A DNA stretch of 64,000 nucleotides from Mycobacterium scrofulaceum (GTDB taxonomy: Bacteria > Actinomycetota > Actinomycetes > Mycobacteriales > Mycobacteriaceae), in the NCBI RefSeq assembly GCF_001667885.1, contig NZ_LZJW01000087.1, forward strand, positions 101,169 to 165,168, given 5' to 3'. The notes under the pieces were generated by a model that ran no database searches, was not told the DNA's origin, and saw only the letters and a program-made list of their open reading frames with translations. The translations under genes and the position numbers were made by a program. Shown piece by piece: positions 33,654-42,971 of this stretch. Positions within the stretch are counted from its first letter, which is position 1; each line of letters begins with the position of its first letter.

Positions 33654-34436
33654 ATGACTTCGATGACCACACTGCCGAACAACCGCATCGTCAGCGATGC
33701 GGACCTCGCCCGGGCCGCGGCGGCCGGTGATCGCGCGGCGCTGGCCGGCATCTACAACCGCTACGCAGCCCCACTGCACGCCTACTGCGTCGGCATGCTG
33801 CGTGACCGCGACGCCGCCTCCGACTGCGTGCAGGACGTCTTCTGCACCGCCACGACGGAGCTGCCCAAGCTGCGTGACGCGGACAAGCTGCGGCCCTGGC
33901 TCTACGCCATCGCCCGCCGCAGCGCGCTGCGGACCCTGTCGGATCGCCGCCGCGAGGCCGCATGTGACGAACTGCCCGATGACGCGGCGACCGGTCCGGG
34001 ACCGTTTACGCTGACGGCCCAGAACGAACTCCGTCAACTGATCACCCAGGCGGCCGACGGATTGTGCGAGCGCGACCGCCGGGTGCTGGAGCTCGCCTAC
34101 CGCCACGGCGCAACCGGAACCGAGCTCGCGCATGTCCTGGGCATCAGTTACGACTCCACCAAGAAGGTCCTGCAGCGACTGCGCGACACCATCGAACGCT
34201 CGCTGGGCGCACTGTTGGTGGCCCGCCACGCTTCCCAGCACGGATGCCCGCAGCTGGCTGCGGAGCTGTCCGGCTGGGACCACCAGTTCACCGTCCTGAT
34301 GCGGAAACGCATTGCGCGCCATATCGAATCATGCCCCACCTGCGACGGATACCGCCGCAGTGCCCTCAACGCCGTCGCCATGCTGGGCGGCGGGTTGCTC
34401 GACGAACTGTCCAAGTCACACGGCCGGTCCCGGTAG
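33654..34436 (+). CDS. ECF-type sigma factor with fused C-terminal zinc-finger (ZAS-like) domain
   Basis: A protein of 260 residues. Sigma region 2 spans about 20-95 (YNRYAAPLHAYCVGML to RPWLYAIARRSALR) and region 4 about 135-185 (ERDRRVLELAYRHGATGTELAHVLGIS). A C-terminal tail has Cys198 and then His223-x3-Cys227-x2-Cys230, the zinc-binding arrangement of ZAS anti-sigma factors. The tail could inhibit or redox-tune the sigma factor in cis; that is inference. No separate anti-sigma gene is adjacent. It is absent between menG and mgtA in M. tuberculosis. It converges with an FHA regulator, ending 20 bp apart. Confidence 0.84.
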   Translation: MTSMTTLPNNRIVSDADLARAAAAGDRAALAGIYNRYAAPLHAYCVGMLRDRDAASDCVQDVFCTATTELPKLRDADKLRPWLYAIARRSALRTLSDRRREAACDELPDDAATGPGPFTLTAQNELRQLITQAADGLCERDRRVLELAYRHGATGTELAHVLGISYDSTKKVLQRLRDTIERSLGALLVARHASQHGCPQLAAELSGWDHQFTVLMRKRIARHIESCPTCDGYRRSALNAVAMLGGGLLDELSKSHGRSR

Positions 34437-34456
34437 CTCCCGCGCTCTCACTTCTG

Positions 34457-35074
34457 CTACGACCGGCGGTCACGCAGCATGGAACGGTTGACGGCCCCCA
34501 GGCGAATGGCAGCGTTGGCCAGCCGGACTCGGCGATCTCCCTCCGCCGTGATGCCGAACTTGTCGTACAGGTGCTGCAAGTGTTGCTTGACCGCCGCTTC
34601 CGTGACGAACAGTTCCTGCGCCATCCGACGAACCGATGCAGGCTCGGGAAACGGGTCATCGGTGACAAAGGGCCGGCACAAAACCTTGAGGACCTCGAGT
34701 TCGCGCGCGGTCATCCGCGGCGGCCGCAGGATGGACTTGCCGGTTTCGGTCTCCTGATCACCCGGGGCATCGTCAGCCCCTTTGGTCATCCAGAAGACCA
34801 ACCGTGAACTGCCCAACCGCAATTCGTCTCCCGACCGCAGGAGCCGTTCCGCAGCGATCCTTTCGCCGTTGACGTAAGTGCCGTTGCGGCTACCCAAGTC
34901 CCGCACCGACCAGGCCTGCCCGAAATTCTCCAGAACTGCGTGCACCCGCGACACGGTCGGGTCGTGCTCTAACGACACCGCATTGGTCAAGGACTTGCCG
35001 AGGGTCACTCGCTCGCCGCTCAGCGCGATCAGCTCCCGCCCCGACGGCTTCCAGACTTCCAAATGGGACGACAT
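34457..35074 (-). CDS. FHA-domain protein with C-terminal winged/LuxR-like helix-turn-helix
   Basis: A protein of 205 residues. An N-terminal FHA domain (about 5-95, with VSRVHAVLE and DLGSRNGTYVNG) should bind phosphothreonine. The C-terminal half (about 115-195, TARELEVLKVL, RRMAQELFVTEAAVKQHLQHLYDKFGI) is a DNA-binding helix-turn-helix. It is a likely transcription regulator controlled by a Ser/Thr kinase, analogous in logic but not in domain order to EmbR. ATG 35074 follows a GGAGGGG SD. Its closeness to the sigma gene suggests a joint regulatory unit. Confidence 0.82.
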   Translation of the reverse strand: MSSHLEVWKPSGRELIALSGERVTLGKSLTNAVSLEHDPTVSRVHAVLENFGQAWSVRDLGSRNGTYVNGERIAAERLLRSGDELRLGSSRLVFWMTKGADDAPGDQETETGKSILRPPRMTARELEVLKVLCRPFVTDDPFPEPASVRRMAQELFVTEAAVKQHLQHLYDKFGITAEGDRRVRLANAAIRLGAVNRSMLRDRRS

Positions 35075-35206
35075 ATGGGCCCCTCCTATCAGGCCCATTC
35101 TGACCCCGCGACCCAGAAAATGGCCGGAGAACGGCCCGCTGGGCCGAAAACGCGCTGGCTTCCGGCCGCCGAGGGCCGCTGCCAGGCTGGTGGGGCCGGC
35201 CGCCGC

Positions 35207-36361
35207 CTACCCGCCCTGCGCGTACCGCTTGGCGAACATCCGCCTGCGGGCGAACGGCGACAGCACCGCCTCGTAGTGGCCGAGCAGCTCGTCACAGATG
35301 ACCGGCCAACTGCGGCCGAGCACACTGCGCCGGGCCGCCAGGGCGTAACGGTGGCGTTCGTCGATCAAATGGGTGACGGCCGCGGGCAACCTCGCCTCGA
35401 ACTCGTCGACGCCCAGTAACAAACCGGTGCGCCACGGCGTGACGAGGTCGCGTGGGCCGCCGGCGTCGGGGGCGATCACCGGCAACCCCGACGCCAGCGC
35501 TTCCTGCACGACTTGGCAAAACGTCTCATGCTCGCCGGGATGCACGAAGACATCCATGCTGGCGTACGCCGCGGCGAGTTCGTCGCCGTACAGCGCGCCG
35601 GTGAAAACCGCTGTCGGCATTGCCTTTTGCAGCTTGGGTCGGTCGACGCCGTCACCGACGATGACGAGTTGTATGTCGTCGCGCGCCGCCAGCGGAATCA
35701 GCCGCTCGACGTGCTTCTCGGGAGCCAGGCGCCCCACGAAGCCGACGATCGACTTGCCCTGCGGTGACCAACGGCGCCGCAGCGCCTCGTCTCGCCCCGA
35801 CGGGGCGAACCGCAGCACGTCGACGCCGCGCGCCCAGTGGTGAACTCGCGGAAACCTGTGTGCGACAAGCGATTCCATTGTCACGGTGGACGGTGCCAGG
35901 GTGCGGTCGGCCAGGCTGTGCAGATGCCGGAACCAGGCCCACGCGGCCCGCGATGTCATCGGGATGCCATAGCTCGCCGCGAAACCCGGTACGTCCGTTT
36001 GATACACGGCGACGGTGGGCACCCCGAGCCAGCGGGCCGCCTTGACACCGCCATACCCCAACAGAGCCGGCGAGGCCAAATGCACCACGTGCGGGTCGAA
36101 TCCGCGCAGCACGCTGAGCATCCGAGGCATCGGCACGCCCAGTGGCAGGGTGGTGACCTTCGGAAACATCCGCGAGGGAACCCGATGCACGCGGATTCCG
36201 TCGTGGACGCGATCCGCCGGCATCACACCGGGCGGAGTGTCCGGGGCGATGACGAGGGCTTCGTGACCGGTCCGGCGCAAATGCTCGAGTACCCGGAGCA
36301 CCGAGTTGCTGACACCATTAACTTCCGGCAGGAACGATTCGGCGACGATGGCAACGCGCAC
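35207..36361 (-). CDS. mgtA: GDP-mannose-dependent alpha-mannosyltransferase
   Basis: A GT4-family GT-B glycosyltransferase of 384 residues. It has an N-terminal acceptor domain ([17 protein letters not shown]), a C-terminal donor domain with [13 protein letters not shown], and the E-x7-E region [19 protein letters not shown]. It is the orthologue of Rv0557, which mannosylates glucuronic-acid diacylglycerol and was earlier named pimB. It acts at the cytoplasmic face of the membrane in glycolipid synthesis. It is the last of the menD-Rv0556-mgtA leftward set, with 89 bp before it. Confidence 0.92.
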   Translation of the reverse strand: MRVAIVAESFLPEVNGVSNSVLRVLEHLRRTGHEALVIAPDTPPGVMPADRVHDGIRVHRVPSRMFPKVTTLPLGVPMPRMLSVLRGFDPHVVHLASPALLGYGGVKAARWLGVPTVAVYQTDVPGFAASYGIPMTSRAAWAWFRHLHSLADRTLAPSTVTMESLVAHRFPRVHHWARGVDVLRFAPSGRDEALRRRWSPQGKSIVGFVGRLAPEKHVERLIPLAARDDIQLVIVGDGVDRPKLQKAMPTAVFTGALYGDELAAAYASMDVFVHPGEHETFCQVVQEALASGLPVIAPDAGGPRDLVTPWRTGLLLGVDEFEARLPAAVTHLIDERHRYALAARRSVLGRSWPVICDELLGHYEAVLSPFARRRMFAKRYAQGG

Positions 36362-36450
36362 ACCACTACGGTGTCAGCGCCGGCTGTCGCGAAGGTTGCC
36401 TGCGGGCATACGTCGCGCGAAATCTGCTGGTCGGACGGTTCCAACCCCAG

Positions 36451-36966
36451 CTAGGCGGGTGTGATCTTCGCCTCGGGCCTGCGATCCAGCAGCTTGTCGA
36501 GCACCGCCAGGACTACCAGGAGAACGGTGGCAACCAGCCAGCACACCACCGCAATGGAGCCGGCCGGGATGATGGCCAGCCCGGCGTTGCGGTGCTGCAC
36601 CCGAACCAGATTGGGGTCGTTCTTGTTGTACTCGATGTAAATCCGCATGCCCGTGGCCAGATGCGACGGATACAACACGCCGAGCTCCGGGCGATACGTG
36701 ACCCGTTCGGGTGTGACGAATTCGATGGTGGAGCGGCGCGGCCCGGCGCTGAGCACCTCGGCCTGCGCCACCCCCATGTTGTGTTGAATCGCAAGGTCGT
36801 CGCGCCAGGCGCCGGCGACCAGCAAGACCGACTGCAGCGTGACCAGGCCGGTCACGATCAGCACCGCAATGCGGGCCCAGCGCAACGCGATCCGCGATCG
36901 GGTGTTGGGCGGCTTATCGCTGCGGCCATGAATCAGTATGTGCAGCAACCTTTTCAGCTGGTTCAC
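36451..36966 (-). CDS. DUF3592-type membrane protein (Rv0556-like)
   Basis: A protein of 171 residues, the length recalled for Rv0556. One transmembrane helix near 32-55, an extracytoplasmic beta-rich segment (about 60-120), and a second helix near 130-155 ending in a basic tail. The family is DUF3592-like and has no known activity. GTG 36966 lies 7 bp after the menD stop, so it is co-transcribed with menD and probably mgtA. Confidence 0.8.
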   Translation of the reverse strand: MNQLKRLLHILIHGRSDKPPNTRSRIALRWARIAVLIVTGLVTLQSVLLVAGAWRDDLAIQHNMGVAQAEVLSAGPRRSTIEFVTPERVTYRPELGVLYPSHLATGMRIYIEYNKNDPNLVRVQHRNAGLAIIPAGSIAVVCWLVATVLLVVLAVLDKLLDRRPEAKITPA

Positions 36967-36973
36967 GAGATCC

Positions 36974-38599
36974 TCAAAGGGCCGCCTTGATGGCCGCATG
37001 CAGCTGCCGCAGCGACGACCGGTCGGCCTTGACCTCCAGCACCCGCATACCGGGCGCGGGTTCGTCGAGCGCCGCGCCGAGCTGGTCGACCTCGATCTGG
37101 CGGCTCTCGACGTGATAGGCGCGGCACAGCGCACCCACGTCGACGTCGTGCGGCGTTCCGAAGATTCGCGACGACACGTCGGAGAACCGCGGGTCACCCT
37201 GCTCGAGCAGCTCGAAGATGCCTCCGCCGTTGTCGTTGGAGACCACGATGGTCAGCTGGCGCGGGGTCGGCTCGGTGGGCCCGATCAGCAGCCCGGAGCT
37301 GTCGTGCACGAACGTCAGGTCACCGATCAGCGCGACGGTGCGCCCCTCGTAGGCGAGCGCGGCCCCGATCGCGGTGGACACCGTGCCGTCGATGCCGGCC
37401 ACCCCGCGGTTGGAGCGGACCCGGATGCCGTGGGTGTCCAGGCCGACCAGGGCCGCGTCGCGGACCGGGTTGGACGCCCCCAGGACCAGCTGATCACCGG
37501 GCCGCAGCGCGTCCGCCACGGCCGCCGCCACGTGCAAGCCGGTGGTCAGCGGGTGCGCCTCGAGCTGGCCCCGCACCGCCTCGTTGGCGTGCCGATTCAC
37601 CTCCGCGCAGCGCTTCAGCCAGGCCGGATTGGGGGTTCCGGTGGTGACCGCGCGCGTCCCCGTGGCCTGCGAGTTGCCCGAGACGTCGGGCCAGCGCGGC
37701 CCGGTGGTCAACGCGTACACCGGCACCTTAGGATCCGCCAGCAGCGCCGACACCGGGCGGTGCAGGGTGGGCCGCCCCAGCATGATCACCTGCTTCGGGC
37801 GCAGCAGCGGCAGGGCCAGCGGATGCAGCGGATTTTCCGGGGCGGGCGCCGTCGATTCGGCGACCGTCGGCAACTGCGCAAGGTTGGGGTGCACGCCCGC
37901 GCCGTGCCCGGCGATGACGATGGTGTCGGGCGACAGGTCGATGTCCAACGGCTGGTCGAACGTGACCGGCGGCGTGTAAGTCCACGGCCGCCCGCCGGGC
38001 CGCCCCTGCGGCACAGCGGCGCCCTGGGGTTCGGGACCGGGCACCAGCGGTTCGCGCAGCGGGATGTCGAACTGCACCGGGCCGGCGTTGGCGGTGCGAG
38101 ATCCCGTGGCGGCCGCCAGGACTCGGCAAGTGGCCGACCGCCACGTGGCGTTGAAGGCGTCGAGGCGCTCGGGCGCGTCCTCGGCCAGGCCCAGGCTGAT
38201 GGCGGCGCGGACCTGGGTGCCGAAATAACCGAGCTGCTCCATGGTCTGGTTGGCCCCGGTGCCCAGCATCTCGTAGGGCCGGTTGGCCGACAGCACGATC
38301 AGCGGCACCCGCGCGTAGTTGGCCTCCACCACGGCCGGCCCGAGGTTGGCCACGGCGGTGCCCGACGTCATCGCGACACACACCGGGGCGCCGGCGGCGA
38401 TCGCCAGCCCGATGGCCAGGTAGCCGGCGGTGCGCTCGTCGATGCGGACGTGCAGCCGGATCCGGCCGGCGCGGTCCGCGTCGTGCAGCGCGAAGGCCAG
38501 CGGCGCGTTGCGCGACCCGGGGCACAGCACCACGTCGCGGACGCCGCCGCGAATCAGCTCGTCAACGACGACGCGGGCCTGTGTCGTCGAGGGGTTCAC
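36974..38599 (-). CDS. menD: SEPHCHC synthase MenD
   Basis: Thiamine-diphosphate enzyme that joins 2-oxoglutarate-derived succinic semialdehyde to isochorismate, the committed step of menaquinone synthesis. The protein has 541 residues. N-terminal motifs are [14 protein letters not shown] and [15 protein letters not shown] (with the cofactor-activating Glu), and the C-terminal cofactor site includes [12 protein letters not shown] and NDNGGGIF. It is the orthologue of Rv0555. The start is GTG 38599. Confidence 0.95.
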   Translation of the reverse strand: MNPSTTQARVVVDELIRGGVRDVVLCPGSRNAPLAFALHDADRAGRIRLHVRIDERTAGYLAIGLAIAAGAPVCVAMTSGTAVANLGPAVVEANYARVPLIVLSANRPYEMLGTGANQTMEQLGYFGTQVRAAISLGLAEDAPERLDAFNATWRSATCRVLAAATGSRTANAGPVQFDIPLREPLVPGPEPQGAAVPQGRPGGRPWTYTPPVTFDQPLDIDLSPDTIVIAGHGAGVHPNLAQLPTVAESTAPAPENPLHPLALPLLRPKQVIMLGRPTLHRPVSALLADPKVPVYALTTGPRWPDVSGNSQATGTRAVTTGTPNPAWLKRCAEVNRHANEAVRGQLEAHPLTTGLHVAAAVADALRPGDQLVLGASNPVRDAALVGLDTHGIRVRSNRGVAGIDGTVSTAIGAALAYEGRTVALIGDLTFVHDSSGLLIGPTEPTPRQLTIVVSNDNGGGIFELLEQGDPRFSDVSSRIFGTPHDVDVGALCRAYHVESRQIEVDQLGAALDEPAPGMRVLEVKADRSSLRQLHAAIKAAL

Positions 38600-38687
38600 T
38601 CCTACAGCCTGTCACAACCCCCCGACCTGGGGCCGAACGTGGAGTTGGCGGGCTGGTTCGCCCGGAAAGCCGACGTGGGGCGCGGGC

Positions 38688-39470
38688 CTAGTTGCTGGCG
38701 AAGAACTTCAGCGCCGCGTCGTTGACGGCGTCGGGGCGCTCGAAGAACCCGAGGTGGCCTGCGTCGGGGATCTGCACGTACCGGCCGTTGGGCAGCGCGT
38801 CGGCGACCTCGCGCCCCAGGTAGGGCGGCGTCAGCACGTCGTCGGAGAAGCCGATCACCAGCACCGGGGTCGCGATGCTGCGGTAGGCCGGCAACCGGTT
38901 GGTGTAGGGGGCGACGTCCAGCTGGCAGCGCGTGCCCGGGGTGGACTTGATCGGCCACATGGAAAACATCGCGATCCAGTCGGCGACGGCGACGTCGTCG
39001 TTGAGCGTCTTGCGCGAAAAGTTTTCCAGCAGGCGGATTTTCGCGTCGTAGGAGTTCGGCAGCTGGACCCCGGCGTCGGAGAGCTCGGCCTCGGCGTCGC
39101 GAAAAAACTGGCGCGCCTTGTCCATCCGGCCGCGGGTGCCCATCAACACCGCCGAGTGCACCAGTTCCGGGCGGGCCAGCATGAGTTCCTGGGCGATGAA
39201 CGCGCCCATCGACATGCCGACGACGCGGGCCGGGGCGGCGTTCAGCCCTTCGATCAGCGCCGCGGTGTCGGCGACCATGGTCTGCGTCGAGAAGCCCTGC
39301 GCATTCTCGGTGGCGCCGATCCCGCGGTTGTCGAACGTGATGACGCGGTAGCCGGCCGCCAGGAACGCGGGGACCTGATACGGGTGCCAGGTCCGCCCGG
39401 CGCCGCCGTGGCCGCTGATGAACACCACGGGCTCTCCGGAGCCGCGGTCGTCGTAAGCCAGGTTGATCAC
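38688..39470 (-). CDS. bpoC: Alpha/beta hydrolase BpoC, candidate MenH
   Basis: A protein of 260 residues. The nucleophile elbow GMSMGAF provides the Ser, with Asp in FSDDVLTPP and His in DAGHLGFF completing the triad. It was named a non-haem bromoperoxidase (Rv0554), but its place between menD and menC supports the MenH role, elimination of pyruvate from SEPHCHC; that assignment is inference. GTG 39470 overlaps the menC stop by 3 bp (GTGA-type coupling). Confidence 0.9.
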   Translation of the reverse strand: MINLAYDDRGSGEPVVFISGHGGAGRTWHPYQVPAFLAAGYRVITFDNRGIGATENAQGFSTQTMVADTAALIEGLNAAPARVVGMSMGAFIAQELMLARPELVHSAVLMGTRGRMDKARQFFRDAEAELSDAGVQLPNSYDAKIRLLENFSRKTLNDDVAVADWIAMFSMWPIKSTPGTRCQLDVAPYTNRLPAYRSIATPVLVIGFSDDVLTPPYLGREVADALPNGRYVQIPDAGHLGFFERPDAVNDAALKFFASN

Positions 39471-40459
39471 TCGGACGACGGTACAAGGAGCGGGTGGCAG
39501 GCCGTGACCCGGTCGATCCACCACTGCCGCCGCTCCGGGGGCGCGGCCAGCGCCCGCAGCCGCGCCGGATCGGGGGTCACCGGCCCGACCGCCAGGGTGC
39601 CGTCCACGGGCGGGGCGACGTCGACGACGTCGTCGACGAACAACCCGCCGGTGCCCAGTCCGCAGGCGTGGCGCAACACCGGCAGGGCCGCCGCCGCGGC
39701 CAGCCCGGCCGCGATCCCCACCGCCGAGTCGATCGCGCTGGAGACCACCACCGGGATGTCGATCTGCGCGGCGATCGACAGCATGGCCGAAATGCCGCCC
39801 AGCGGAGCGACTTTGAGGACCGCGATGTCGGCGGCGCGGGCGCGCACGACCGCGAGCGGGTCATCGGCCTTGCGGATGCTTTCGTCGGCGGCGATCGGCA
39901 CGTCCGGCATGTCCGGCCGCGCACGCAGCGCCGCGAGTTCGTCCACGGTCGCGCACGGTTGCTCGAGGTATTCCAGCGGGCCGTCGGCGGTGAGGGCGTG
40001 GGCGGCCCGGGCGGCCTCGTCGACGCTCCAGCCGCCGTTGGCGTCGACCCGCACGGTCGGCACGAGTTCGCGCACGGCGTTGACCCGGTCGACATCGTCG
40101 GCGAGCGTCTGACCCGGCTCCGCGACCTTCACCTTGGCCGTGCGGGCGCCGGGGAACCGGGCCAGCACCTCGCCCACCCGGGCCGGGTCGACGGCCGGGA
40201 CGGTGGCGTTGATCGGGATGCGGTCGCGCCGCGGCTGCGGCGGCGGGCGGTAGGCGGCCTCGATGCCGGCGGCGAGCCAGTGCGCGGCCTCGGGCGGCGC
40301 GTACTCCAGGAAGGCACCGAACTCCCCCCAGCCGGCGGGGCCCTCGATCAGCGCGACCTCCCGGGTCGTGATGCCGCGGAACCGCACCCGCATTGGCAAC
40401 GCGACCACGTGGAGGCGGTCCACCAGGTCTTGCAGGCGGGGCGGGCGCGTGGGCGTCAC
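39467..40459 (-). CDS. menC: o-Succinylbenzoate synthase MenC
   Basis: An enolase-superfamily dehydratase of 330 residues making o-succinylbenzoate. The second-lysine motif AKVKV supplies the base. The metal ligands are in RVDANGGW, LEYLEQPC and IAADES, and the other lysine is in VLKVAPLGG. It is the orthologue of Rv0553. GTG 40459 overlaps the stop of the amidohydrolase gene by 4 bp, and its own stop overlaps bpoC, so these three genes are tightly coupled. Confidence 0.94.
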   Translation of the reverse strand: MTPTRPPRLQDLVDRLHVVALPMRVRFRGITTREVALIEGPAGWGEFGAFLEYAPPEAAHWLAAGIEAAYRPPPQPRRDRIPINATVPAVDPARVGEVLARFPGARTAKVKVAEPGQTLADDVDRVNAVRELVPTVRVDANGGWSVDEAARAAHALTADGPLEYLEQPCATVDELAALRARPDMPDVPIAADESIRKADDPLAVVRARAADIAVLKVAPLGGISAMLSIAAQIDIPVVVSSAIDSAVGIAAGLAAAAALPVLRHACGLGTGGLFVDDVVDVAPPVDGTLAVGPVTPDPARLRALAAPPERRQWWIDRVTACHPLLVPSSE

Positions 40460-42060
40460 CGGCCGTAGACCTGGCGGCCCGCCAGGAACGTCGCGCGCAC
40501 CTCGAGGTCGGCGATCTGCTCGGGCGGCACGGTCCGCGGGTCGGCCGACAGCACCACCAGGTCGGCGTACTTGCCGACCTCCAGCGAGCCGATCACGTCG
40601 TCGGAGAACAGCTGCCACGCCGCGTCGATGGTCTGTGCGCGGATCGCCTGGTCGACCGTCAACCGCTCCTCGGGCGCCAGCACCCGGCCGCTGGGCGCAG
40701 TCCGGGTGACCGCGACGCTGATGTTGCGCAACGGCTCCTCGGGGGTGACCGGGGGGTCGTTGTGCAAGGAGATGCGCATGCCGGTGGCGACCGCGGAACC
40801 GGCTGGCATCCAACGGGATCCGCGTTCGGGACCGAACAGGCCGTCCACGATGATGTCACCCCAGTAGTGGATCTGGTCCACGAAGATGCTGCAGGTGACG
40901 CCGAGGTCGGCGGCGCGTTGCAGCTGCTCGGGCCGGATGGCGCCGACGTGCTCGAGCCGGAGCCGGTGATCTTCGCGCGGGTGGCGCTTGAGCGCCTCCT
41001 CGTAGACGTCGAGGATGGTGTCCACCCCGGCGTCGCCCTGCACGTGGCACGCCATCGGCCAGCCCAACGGGAAGTAGGCGCCGACGATTTCGCTCAGCTG
41101 TTCGCGGGTGTAGTTGGCGTGGCCGCACGAACCGGGCGGCACGCCGATGGTGCGGGTGGCGTCGGTGTCCAGGTACGGGAAGGACAGGGCGATGTTGCCG
41201 ACCCACGGGGAGCCGTCGACCCAGATCTTGATGCCGACCTGGCGCAGCATGTCGTCGCCCTGGCCCGGGGCGGCGTCGGTGCGCATCTGCGGGTTGGAGA
41301 TCTCGTAGGTGCGCAGCCGGACCGTCAGCTCGTCGCGCAGCCGCGCGACCACCGGCCCGAACGCCGGGTCGAACGCCATCTCCGAGCAGGTGGTCAGGCC
41401 GGCGCGGTTGAGCCGCGCGCATTCGGCGAGCAGCATCTCCGGGTAGTCGCCGGGCGCGATGGCCCCGGCCAGCAACGGGAACACCGCGCCGGTCTCCTCG
41501 GCGGTGCCGTCCAGCTCGCCGTGCGCGTCGCGGCCGTACCGGGCGCCCTTGGGGTCGGGGGTGTCGCGGGTCAGGCCGGCGCGGCGGGCCGCGGGCGAAT
41601 TGAAATAGGCCTTGTGCCCGGAGTTGTGGATGATGATCAGCGGCCCGTCCGGCGCGATCTCGTCCAGCCAGGCCAGCGTGGGCTGCGGTAACCCGGACTG
41701 CAGCAGCGGGTCCCAGCCGTTCAGGTAGGCGCCGTCCGCTCCCCTGGCGGCGACCTCGCGGCGCACCGCGGCGACGACGTCGTCGGCGGCGGGCAGCGTG
41801 ACGGGCCGGATGTCGACGATCCGGTCCGAGAGCGCCAGGGCCTCCATCAGCGGATGACCATGCGCCTCAACGAATCCGGGCATGACGCAGCCGTCGCCGA
41901 GGTCGAGGGTCCGGGTGTCCGGGCCGAGGTACGCCTCGATTTCCGAGCGGCTGCCTACGGCGACGATGCGCCCGTCGGCGACGGCGAGCGCCTCGGCGGT
42001 GGGCCGCTTTTCGTCGACGGTCAGTACGGTTCCGGTGACGACGAGGTCTGCGGCGGCCAT
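40456..42060 (-). CDS. YtcJ-type metal-dependent amidohydrolase (Rv0552-like)
   Basis: A protein of 534 residues of the amidohydrolase_3 family. The N-terminal beta-sandwich returns at the C-terminus (GKYADLVVLSADPRTV). Metal-binding motifs are EAHGHP (near 65-70), CHVQGDAG, RLEHVG and SLHNDPP. It hydrolyses an unknown C-N bond. It lies at the head of the amidohydrolase-menC-bpoC run with 4-bp overlaps, yet no menaquinone step needs it. It is the orthologue of Rv0552. Confidence 0.88.
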   Translation of the reverse strand: MAAADLVVTGTVLTVDEKRPTAEALAVADGRIVAVGSRSEIEAYLGPDTRTLDLGDGCVMPGFVEAHGHPLMEALALSDRIVDIRPVTLPAADDVVAAVRREVAARGADGAYLNGWDPLLQSGLPQPTLAWLDEIAPDGPLIIIHNSGHKAYFNSPAARRAGLTRDTPDPKGARYGRDAHGELDGTAEETGAVFPLLAGAIAPGDYPEMLLAECARLNRAGLTTCSEMAFDPAFGPVVARLRDELTVRLRTYEISNPQMRTDAAPGQGDDMLRQVGIKIWVDGSPWVGNIALSFPYLDTDATRTIGVPPGSCGHANYTREQLSEIVGAYFPLGWPMACHVQGDAGVDTILDVYEEALKRHPREDHRLRLEHVGAIRPEQLQRAADLGVTCSIFVDQIHYWGDIIVDGLFGPERGSRWMPAGSAVATGMRISLHNDPPVTPEEPLRNISVAVTRTAPSGRVLAPEERLTVDQAIRAQTIDAAWQLFSDDVIGSLEVGKYADLVVLSADPRTVPPEQIADLEVRATFLAGRQVYGR

Positions 42061-42087
42061 GTGCAGGGATCCTAGTGATCCGGGGTG

Positions 42088-42912
42088 TCATAGTCGTTCG
42101 AAACAGGACTGCAGCTTGAGTGCCTTCCACGGCCGGCGCCCGCCGACGATCATCAGGCCCCTGCGGGCAGCGGTCAGCGGACCGATGCGCTGGTAGAGCA
42201 TGTCGCACAATGTCGAAGCGGGCATCCTGAGCACGGCGTCCGGGCGATCGGCGGGCCGGCGCCCGCGCATTTCCGCGGCACCGTCGTGAATACGGATCAC
42301 ATAAGGGCGCGCACCGGGGAGCTTGAAGGCGACGCAGACATCGGTGCCGGCGGGCAACCCCGCGCGCACGTATCCCGGCCCCTCGCCAAGCTGCATGAGA
42401 CCGCGTGCGATGAGCAGCATGTCGCGTTCCTCAACCTCCCAAGGGGTCCTGGTCGCCCGCGCGACGTCCCGCCCGTGGAGGATCAACTCACCGAGCCAGT
42501 TTGTCTGCAGCGTGATGCCGTCCGCGAATGCGCCGCAATGGGCCTCGTACACAAGCTCGTTCGAGCAGGTATCGAATAACGCGTCCATGACGGGGGCGAG
42601 ATCGCTGATCTGGTCGGCGATTTCGCGGACCGGCGCCAACAACGCGTTGAGCTCGGCGCGGTTGATTTCGTCCAATTCGCGCGGGTAGGCGGCGCGGCGG
42701 AAGTCCCGTCCCTCAGCAAACGCCTGGTAGCGGTGCGCGACCGACAGCACGTGAGCGACGACCTGCTGAACGGTCCAGTCCAAGCCGGGAACGGGGGCAT
42801 GCGGGTCGGCGATGCGGACCAACCGGTCGAAGCGGTCCCGCGCCCGCCCGATGCGATCCCTCAGTTCGTCCCGGGTGGTGTCGACAAGCGCGACGTAGTC
42901 GGTGGCGGTCAT
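42088..42912 (-). CDS. Mycothiol-dependent maleylpyruvate-isomerase-like (DinB fold) protein
   Basis: A protein of 274 residues. The N-terminal DinB-like four-helix domain (WTVQQVVAHVLS, histidines near 55 and others in the ELILHGRDVA stretch) is of the MDMPI type that binds metal and mycothiol. The C-terminal 90 residues resemble an SCP2-like domain. It may be a mycothiol S-transferase or detoxification protein. ATG 42912 follows GGAGGG. It is divergent from a PadR regulator across two palindromes, so it is the likely regulated target. Confidence 0.8.
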   Translation of the reverse strand: MTATDYVALVDTTRDELRDRIGRARDRFDRLVRIADPHAPVPGLDWTVQQVVAHVLSVAHRYQAFAEGRDFRRAAYPRELDEINRAELNALLAPVREIADQISDLAPVMDALFDTCSNELVYEAHCGAFADGITLQTNWLGELILHGRDVARATRTPWEVEERDMLLIARGLMQLGEGPGYVRAGLPAGTDVCVAFKLPGARPYVIRIHDGAAEMRGRRPADRPDAVLRMPASTLCDMLYQRIGPLTAARRGLMIVGGRRPWKALKLQSCFERL

Positions 42913-42924
42913 CCTGCCCTCCAT

Positions 42925-42961
42925 ACTCCAGTTTGGAGTTAAATTACTCCAGGATTGAGTA
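42925..42961. promoter_or_regulatory. Tandem PadR operator palindromes
   Basis: ACTCCA-GTT-TGGAGT (42925-42939, perfect) and TACTCCA-GGA-TTGAGTA (42945-42961, one mismatch). The centres are 21 bp apart, two helical turns. They fill the gap between the two divergent start codons, so a bound regulator would block both genes. Confidence 0.7.
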
Positions 42962-42971
42962 TTGTCAAGGG

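Noticed and set aside
36938..38725. 595-codon open frame on the plus strand
   Set aside because: Antisense to menD, low complexity, no recognisable motif.
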